Source of the DNA: BRHc4a sp049325055
GTDB lineage: Bacteria; Bacillota; Desulfotomaculia; Desulfotomaculales; Desulfocucumaceae
Reading direction: 5' to 3'
Assembly: GCA_049325055.1 (NCBI GenBank)
Contig: JBMOPB010000016.1
Span: 18,034 to 82,033, forward strand
Length of the DNA: 64,000 nucleotides
Both the position numbers and the translations under genes were made by a program. Positions within the stretch are counted from its first letter, which is position 1; each line of letters begins with the position of its first letter. Shown here piece by piece: positions 58,526 through 64,000 of the stretch. Below the pieces are notes generated by a model. It saw nothing but the letters and a program-made list of their open reading frames with translations. It made no database searches and had not been told where the DNA came from.

Positions 58526-59800
58526 TCACCTCTTCTCTCTGTTCCGGTACGACTCGTCAAGCAGTTCCACCGCGTGCCGCACCGTGGCCGCCATGCCATT
58601 TTGAACGAGCCCATCCTGAATATGCATCCTGCAGGAACCGCATCCGGTGGCCACCAGCTCCGCCCCGGACCTTTCAATGTCCTTTAACTTGTGTGTCCGG
58701 ACCCCGCAGGAGGTATCATAGTCCGTCAGGCTGAAACTGCCGGAACCGCCGCAACACCTCCCGGGATCTTTCAGGGGGGAATAGTCAAGACCCGGTATCC
58801 TTTTTAAAAGTTCCACCGGCTGTTCCTTCACCCCCAGCCCCCTGGCCAGGTGGCAGGGCTGATGATAGGTAAAAGTTTTTTCCACCGGCCCCAGTTGCCG
58901 CAGGTCTATGTCGGTCTTTTCCACCAGGTATTCGTATATATCAAAAGTTTTGCCCGCCAGTTCCCTTGCCCTGGCCCCCCACCGGCCGCCCTCCAGGAAG
59001 GCGGGGTAAAACTCCCTGAGACTCTCCCCGCAGGTGCCGCAGGCTGTGATTACCGCGTCGCAATTTATTGATGAAAACATCTCCACATGGGAAAGTGCCA
59101 TCCTCTCCGCGGTATCGTGATCTCCCATTATGGTGACAGGTGAACCGCAACAGTGCTGCCCGGACGGAATAATCACCTCAAAGCCGTTTCTCTGCAGCAC
59201 ATTCACAATAGCCCTGCCGGCAGAGGGATATACATAGTTGATCATGCATCCGGTAAAAAAAAGAATCCTTCTGCCTGACTGACAGGACTTTATCACCTCC
59301 GGCAGGCTGTCGCGCAAAAAGCTGTCTGCCAGTGGCGGCAGCGCCCTCCTCATTTCCAGGCCAATTGGGAAGCGCGGGTTCATAAGGTCACCCTGTCTCT
59401 TAAACAGCAATCCCTGGACCGCCCGGGCCGCCCCCAGCCCCGACCTCAGCAGGGCCGGGCTGGAAAGGCCGGTTATAGCGGCTTTTTTCAGAGAAGAAAG
59501 GCCTGTGTTTTTCACCATGACGTTCCTGGCAGCCAAAATGATCCGGTCAACCCGGACCCCGCAGGGGCAGTTGGCTGAGCAGGCCATGCAGGTCAGGCAA
59601 AACTCAAACAGCTTTGCCAATTGCGGGGAGGGCTTTAGCTCCCCCCGCAACACTGCCTGGGCCAGCCTTATTTTTCCCCTGGCCACGCTGACTTCCGCCC
59701 AGGTTTCCCTGTACAGCGGGCAGACGGCCTGGCAGTTGCCGCATTTCATGCATTTTATCAATTCCTCTTCAAGTCCCGGCAACCCGCCGTATAGTGACAC
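58526..59800 (-). CDS. GlcF-type Fe-S subunit of glycolate/lactate dehydrogenase
   Basis: This 424-residue protein has a 2[4Fe-4S] N-terminus (CMKCGNCQAVCPLYRE, about 17-32, and CLTCMACSANCPCGVR, about 68-83) and two CCG domains (HCCGSPVTIMGDHDT and GRCCGGSGSFSLTDYD, with ACGTCGESLREFYP and HQPCHLARGLG). The family takes electrons from the FAD subunit and passes them on. A GTG start behind GGGAGG is used. It lies two bases after the FAD subunit stop, so they are co-translated. Confidence 0.92.
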   Translation of the reverse strand: MSLYGGLPGLEEELIKCMKCGNCQAVCPLYRETWAEVSVARGKIRLAQAVLRGELKPSPQLAKLFEFCLTCMACSANCPCGVRVDRIILAARNVMVKNTGLSSLKKAAITGLSSPALLRSGLGAARAVQGLLFKRQGDLMNPRFPIGLEMRRALPPLADSFLRDSLPEVIKSCQSGRRILFFTGCMINYVYPSAGRAIVNVLQRNGFEVIIPSGQHCCGSPVTIMGDHDTAERMALSHVEMFSSINCDAVITACGTCGESLREFYPAFLEGGRWGARARELAGKTFDIYEYLVEKTDIDLRQLGPVEKTFTYHQPCHLARGLGVKEQPVELLKRIPGLDYSPLKDPGRCCGGSGSFSLTDYDTSCGVRTHKLKDIERSGAELVATGCGSCRMHIQDGLVQNGMAATVRHAVELLDESYRNREKR

Positions 59801-59802
59801 CG

Positions 59803-61194
59803 CTATCCCTCCCCGTCTGGGATTACCTTACCCGGGTTCAACAGATCTTCGGGATCAAGGGCCTTTTTAATCCTTCTCATCACATCCAGGCCCGATCCCC
59901 CCATTTCCCATCTCAAAAAATTCTTCTTGGCAAGGCCGATGCCGTGCTCACCGCTCAAAGTCCCCCCCAGCTCCAGGGCTTTTTTGAAAATGTCGTCCAC
60001 CGCCCGGTGAACTCTTTCCATTTCCTCCAAATCCCGGGCATCGGTCAGTATGGTGGGGTGAAGGTTCCCATCACCCGCATGGCCAAAAGTCCCAATGGTG
60101 AGCCGGTATTTTTGGGCTATTTCCTGGAGTGCCTTCAGCATATCGGTTATTTTGCTGCGGGGGACGGTGGCGTCCTCCAGCACCGTGGTGGGCTTTAGCT
60201 GGGCCAGGGCGGGCAGTGCGGCCCTTCTGGCCTGCCACAGTTCATCCCTTTCCCTGTCGTCCCGTGCCATCCTTACCCGGCCCTGGTGTTTTTCCACCAC
60301 CGCGATTACAGTCCTGGCCTCCTCTTCAACCACCGGCGGTATTCCGTCAACTTCAATCAGCAGTACTGCCTCGGCGTCGGTGGGCAGCCCTGCTTTTGAG
60401 AAATTCTCCACCGTCTGCACCGTTACCCTGTCCATTATCTCCAGGGTGGCCGGGATCACCTTCTGCCTTACAATATCGGCAACCGCTTCACCGGCGTCCT
60501 CAAGCCGGCCAAACACGGCCATCATTGTACGCCTGGCCTGAGGCGCCGGTATCAGCCGCGCCGTGATTTCGGTAATTATCCCCAGAGTGCCCTCGGATCC
60601 GGTAAAAAGCTTCACCAGGTCGTAACCGGTTACATTTTTCACCGTCTTTCCGCCGAAGCGGGCCACCTGCCCGTCCGCCAGCACCACCTGCAGTCCCATC
60701 ACATAGTGCTTGGTTACACCGTATTTTAGTCCCCTTAGTCCGCCGGAACATTCGGCCACACTCCCGCCCATGGTGGCGGTGGCCACCGTGCCGGGGTCGG
60801 GGGGATAGATTAACCCATAGGGGGATACCGCGTCATTCAACGCCTGAATTATCACCCCGGGCTGCACGGTAGCCGTCAGATTGTCGGCGTCTATCTCCAG
60901 TATTTTATTCATTTTCACGGTGGACAGAACTATCCCCCTGTCCAGGGGTACCGAACCCCCGCTCAAGTTTGTGCCGGAACCCCGGGGGTAAACGGGGACT
61001 GCATGACGGCGGGCAATTTCCACCACACCCTTAACCTGCTCCACGCTTTCCGGGAACACCACAGCCAGGGGCTGCCCGGAGGGAAGGTCCGGGGTGGCGT
61101 CATATGAATAGCATATCAGTTCTTCGGGCCGGATAATCACCCGTTCTTTACCCAGCAGGTTTACCAGCGCTTCTTTCACGTTCAGCCCGGACAT
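59803..61194 (-). CDS. glcD: GlcD/DLD-type FAD-dependent 2-hydroxyacid dehydrogenase
   Basis: This protein of 463 residues starts at the ATG at 61194, six bases from GGAGAGG; an ATG at 61200 touches that site. It is a VAO-family flavoenzyme oxidising D-lactate or glycolate. FAD site: PVYPRGSGTNLSGGSVPLDRGIVLST (about 70-95) and PPDPGTVATATMGGSVAECSGGLRGLKYG. C-terminal cap: HAGDGNLHPTIL and SGEHGIGLAKK. Neighbours, a Fe-S subunit and a lactate permease, point to lactate as substrate. Confidence 0.95.
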   Translation of the reverse strand: MSGLNVKEALVNLLGKERVIIRPEELICYSYDATPDLPSGQPLAVVFPESVEQVKGVVEIARRHAVPVYPRGSGTNLSGGSVPLDRGIVLSTVKMNKILEIDADNLTATVQPGVIIQALNDAVSPYGLIYPPDPGTVATATMGGSVAECSGGLRGLKYGVTKHYVMGLQVVLADGQVARFGGKTVKNVTGYDLVKLFTGSEGTLGIITEITARLIPAPQARRTMMAVFGRLEDAGEAVADIVRQKVIPATLEIMDRVTVQTVENFSKAGLPTDAEAVLLIEVDGIPPVVEEEARTVIAVVEKHQGRVRMARDDRERDELWQARRAALPALAQLKPTTVLEDATVPRSKITDMLKALQEIAQKYRLTIGTFGHAGDGNLHPTILTDARDLEEMERVHRAVDDIFKKALELGGTLSGEHGIGLAKKNFLRWEMGGSGLDVMRRIKKALDPEDLLNPGKVIPDGEG

Positions 61195-61224
61195 AAACAT
61201 CCTCTCCGCTTCAGATTATCTGCT

Positions 61225-62970
61225 TTATGCACTGATTTTTCCAGTATTCCTTCCCTGCATGGAGGAGTACACTGCCAGTATCAGCACTACAACACCGGTG
61301 CCAATCAATATTTCCGCACCGCCCTTGGAAGCTCCTGCCGCCGCTGCCGCAGCCTTGAGCGCGGGGGGGATCATCCACGGGAAGACATAGGCCTGCAAAA
61401 GAGCGATCAGGCCCACCAGGGCTGTGAAAAAGATACTGTGCGGGAGGGTGAACCGGAACAGGTCACCCTCCCGGCCCAGCAGTCCGGTGGATGATGCCCC
61501 AACCACGATGCTCTGCGGCGAGATCATTTTGCCGGCAACGCCCCCGGCGCCGTTGGTGGCCACCGTCAGCACCGGGTTGATCCCCATGGACTCCGCCGTC
61601 ACCTTCTGCATATTTCCAAACAATGCGTTGGACGATGTGTCGCTGCCGGTGAGGAACACGCCCAACCAGCCAAGGAAGGCCGACACGAAGGGGAAGATCA
61701 GGCCGGTTACGGTAAATGCCTTGCCTAGTGTGGTAGTCATACCCGACCAGTTGGCCACGTAGGCCAGGCCCAGCACGGAAGCGACAGTTAGAAGGGCAAA
61801 GCGCAGGTTCTTTAGCGTCTCACCGAATATCTGGAAAAATTGTCCCGGCCCGATCCGCAGTATGAAGGCGGTGATGACGGCTGCCAGCAGGATGGAGGTG
61901 CCGGTGGCCGAAAGCCAGTTGAAGTTGTAGACCACGGCCAGGGGCTTGCCGCCCACCAATATCATCTTGTCCAGGCCTTCAAAAACAATTTTTATGTTGA
62001 CTATATCAAGGAGAGCCTTAACGGGCTTCAGTCCCCAGTCTCCAATCAGAATGGTAAGAACGATGAAGGGGGACCAGGCCTTTAAGACCACGCCCGGGGC
62101 ATGGCGCCTGACCGCCAGGGTGGCCGGGGGCTCGTCCGCGAAACGCCAGGTGTTTTGCGGCTTCCAGACCCTCAGGAAAAGCACCAGGCAGACGATGGAA
62201 GCCAGTGATGACATAATGTCCGGCAGCATGGGGCTGAGATAGTTGGAAGAAAACCACTGCATGCTGGCAAATGAAAGCCCGCTGACCAGAATGGCCGGTA
62301 TCACTTCTTTGGCGCCTTTCCAGCCTGACATGATGAAGACCAGCCAGAACGGCACAAAAACTGAAAGCAGAGGCAGCTGCCTTCCGGTCATCTGGCTGAT
62401 GGCCATGGCGTCAATGCCTGTAACCGCCCCTGCTGTGATAATGGGAATGCCGATGGCGCCCCAGGCCACCGGCGCGGTGTTGGCAATGAGGCAGAGTCCG
62501 GCGGCATACAATGGGTTGAAGCCCAGGCCAACCAGCATGGCTGCGGTGATGGCCACCGGGGTGCCGAAACCGGCCGCACCCTCCAGGAATGCGCCGAAGG
62601 AAAAGCCTATAAGAAGGGCCTGCAGGCGCCGGTCGTCCGTTACCGATGCTATGGAGTCCTTAATTATTTCAAACTGGCCGGTCTTGACCGTCATATTGTA
62701 AAGGAAAACAGCGGTCACGACGATCCAGCCGATGGGCCACAGTCCGAACATGGCGCCGTAAAGGGTAGACATTAGTGCGTACTTGGCCGGCATTCCAAAG
62801 CCCGCTATAGCAACCAGCACTGCCAATGCTACGGCGATCAGTCCGGCGATGTGTCCTTTCAGTCGCAAGGCACCCAGGGCTATAAACATAAAAATTATGG
62901 GGATGGCGGCCACCAGGGCGGACAGCCCGATGTTGTCAAACGGGTTAATTACCTGCGTCCAGGTCATCAT
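61225..62970 (-). CDS. lctP: L-lactate permease (LctP family)
   Basis: This 581-residue membrane carrier has about 13 hydrophobic segments. The start is ATG at 62970 behind GGAGGTAAATTG; the open frame continues 24 codons upstream without homology. Family sequence: FSFGAFLEGAAGFGTPVAITAAMLVGLGFNPLYAAGLCLIANTAPVAWGA and TGSDTSSNALFGNMQKVTAESMGINPVLTVATNGAGGVAGKMISPQSI. It imports lactate or glycolate with protons and supplies the dehydrogenases in the same operon. It heads the operon. Confidence 0.96.
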   Translation of the reverse strand: MMTWTQVINPFDNIGLSALVAAIPIIFMFIALGALRLKGHIAGLIAVALAVLVAIAGFGMPAKYALMSTLYGAMFGLWPIGWIVVTAVFLYNMTVKTGQFEIIKDSIASVTDDRRLQALLIGFSFGAFLEGAAGFGTPVAITAAMLVGLGFNPLYAAGLCLIANTAPVAWGAIGIPIITAGAVTGIDAMAISQMTGRQLPLLSVFVPFWLVFIMSGWKGAKEVIPAILVSGLSFASMQWFSSNYLSPMLPDIMSSLASIVCLVLFLRVWKPQNTWRFADEPPATLAVRRHAPGVVLKAWSPFIVLTILIGDWGLKPVKALLDIVNIKIVFEGLDKMILVGGKPLAVVYNFNWLSATGTSILLAAVITAFILRIGPGQFFQIFGETLKNLRFALLTVASVLGLAYVANWSGMTTTLGKAFTVTGLIFPFVSAFLGWLGVFLTGSDTSSNALFGNMQKVTAESMGINPVLTVATNGAGGVAGKMISPQSIVVGASSTGLLGREGDLFRFTLPHSIFFTALVGLIALLQAYVFPWMIPPALKAAAAAAGASKGGAEILIGTGVVVLILAVYSSMQGRNTGKISA

Positions 62971-63184
62971 CAATTTACCTCCTTTAGCATTATTAATCTG
63001 ATAATTCCTATAAGGGCGAAAAATTAATGACGGATACGGCACCTCCTTCCTTTCTGTTTTTCCGATCCTCCACCTAGGCTGCTGATATTTATGCCATCAG
63101 GTGGTAAGGCCATCAATATTTAGAAATACATTCTTCCTGTATTTAAAAATTCCTTTTTTTCTGAATTAAAAATTAAAATATTTT

Positions 63185-63925
63185 TTACAAATCTTTTGCC
63201 ATAGCGGTAAGCCGCTGTCCGGTTACCTGAAGGCCCTCCACCATATTGGCTATTTCCTGAATACCTCTGGCCTGTTCCTGGCTTACCTCGCTTGTCCTCT
63301 CAATACCCTCGGTTACACGCCCTATGGAAACCTGGAACTGCTCCAGCATCCTGGTTATTTCCTTGGCCGACCGGTTGCTTTCTTCAGCCAGCTTGCCAAC
63401 TTCTCCGGCCACAACACCGAAGCCCCGCCCCTTGTCTCCCGCCCGGGCGGCCTCAATGGCGGCGTTAAGCCCCAGGAGCTTGGTCTGGTCGGCCACCCGG
63501 CGAATAAAATCAAGAACCTGGGTGGTTTCCCTGACTTTCATGGCGGCCTCCCTGGCGACCTGGGCCAGCGTCTGGTTATTGGCCGCCACTTCCTCTGCCG
63601 AGGCGGTAATTTCTTCTATTGATGCCGCGGCCTGCTGTATGGCGCTGTTGACTGTATCGGCGTGCGACAACATCTGGTTTTTCAGATCGCCGTCCCTTAT
63701 CATGTTAACTACAAGAGCCGCGGCGATCCTGGCCACCGGCTGGACTATCTCCAGGGAGCCGGCAATGCCGAATGTCCCTATCTTTTCCCCGTCGGCCTTG
63801 ATTGCCTGATTGTGGCCTTCCTTCATGCTCCCCCCCGACGCCTCGGACTCTTCCCTTGTTACCGCGTACACGTCTTTTAATAGCGGATTTTTACCGGTGG
63901 ACTTATCATCTTTATGGCCTGACCA
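63185..63925 (-). CDS. Methyl-accepting chemotaxis-type signal protein, 5' end defective
   Basis: This soluble MCP-type protein has a signalling domain with EITASAEEVAANNQTLAQVA, FIRRVADQTKLLGLNAAIEAARAGDKGRGFGVVA and EVGKLAEESNRSAKEITRML (hairpin tip and methylation helices, about 90-228). Before it is the C-terminal half of a sugar-diacid-recognition-like domain (SGGSMKEGHNQAIKADG, GTFGIAGSLEIVQPVARIAA). In-frame sequence upstream of the only start, a GTG at 63871, reads STGKNPLLKDVYAV, which also fits the domain, up to a TGA at 63926. No ATG or ribosome site is found, and the domain's first half is missing, so it looks 5'-truncated or frameshifted. It would sense small acids near the lactate genes. 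Confidence 0.7.
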   Translation of the reverse strand, partial: WSGHKDDKSTGKNPLLKDVYAVTREESEASGGSMKEGHNQAIKADGEKIGTFGIAGSLEIVQPVARIAAALVVNMIRDGDLKNQMLSHADTVNSAIQQAAASIEEITASAEEVAANNQTLAQVAREAAMKVRETTQVLDFIRRVADQTKLLGLNAAIEAARAGDKGRGFGVVAGEVGKLAEESNRSAKEITRMLEQFQVSIGRVTEGIERTSEVSQEQARGIQEIANMVEGLQVTGQRLTAMAKDL

Positions 63926-64000
63926 TCAATAAGCTTTCCGAATAAGCTTCTCGTTACATGTAAAAATTCCTTCTTTTCCAACAATTTAAATAAAAAAAAA

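Noticed and set aside
1..64000. CRISPR arrays, tRNA and rRNA genes
   Set aside because: I looked in all spacers for regular spaced repeats and for cloverleaf or rRNA-like segments and found none.

Overview
The window looks like chromosomal DNA of a spore-forming, anaerobic Firmicute of the Desulfotomaculum/Pelotomaculum (Peptococcaceae) type. This is inferred from gene order and protein style only. The supporting signs are the topA-trmFO-xerC-hslV-hslU-codY order, the rimP-nusA-ylxR-ylxQ-infB-rbfA-nrnA-truB-ribF-rpsO-pnp block, a YtvI-type sporulation membrane protein, the DXP isoprenoid pathway, frequent GTG/TTG starts with strong GGAGG ribosome sites, and a lactate/glycolate-type oxidation cluster. 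Almost every gene lies on the minus strand; only a degraded signalling gene, a DUF441 membrane protein and a DUF3298 protein lie on plus. I saw no rRNA, tRNA, CRISPR array, prophage or intact insertion sequence.

Layout, left to right (transcription mostly right to left): 1-620 holds the start of an aminotransferase gene and a MoaD/ThiS-like sulfur carrier. 1.4-5.8 kb holds a DEAD-box helicase, PncC, an FtsH-like protease without its extracytoplasmic domain, and a coupled single-pass membrane partner. 6.3-11 kb holds pgsA, rimO, yajQ, phoU and a PhoR-type kinase that has a convincing Pho box. 11-23.3 kb is the large translation/RNA operon from rimP down to pnp. 23.4-33 kb is lipid, isoprenoid and envelope synthesis (glycosyltransferase, proS, ispG, rseP, dxr, ytvI, cdsA, uppS) plus a 56-residue ferredoxin. 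33-36.5 kb is frr, pyrH, tsf and rpsB. 36.7-45.4 kb is codY, hslUV, xerC, trmFO, topA and dprA. 45.4-49.9 kb is a non-homologous end-joining island (Ku, LigD ligase and LigD polymerase as separate genes) that also contains a decayed GGDEF/HD-GYP gene. 50-55.5 kb holds a large FtsA-like ATPase with a beta-grasp tail and an S-layer protein with acidic tandem repeats. 55.7-63 kb is a lactate utilisation operon (permease, FAD subunit, two Fe-S/CCG proteins, LutC). 63.2-63.9 kb is a 5'-defective chemotaxis transducer.

The most interesting signals lie outside ordinary genes. (1) A modular dispersed repeat occurs in three main copies, each just 3' of a gene. Two full copies keep an identical 27-nt apex, while the stem below it changes on both sides so that pairing is kept. 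(2) Heptanucleotide tandem repeats of three different sequences occur at three loci; one forms the last codons of pncC and another the first codons of rimO. (3) dxr has no normal start codon: homology and the ribosome site place its start on an ATT. (4) An FtsA-like protein carries repeated ubiquitin-like modules and ends in Gly-Gly-Gly. (5) The FtsH-like protease and its single-pass partner are translationally coupled. (6) The rpsB-tsf spacer is packed with hairpins.
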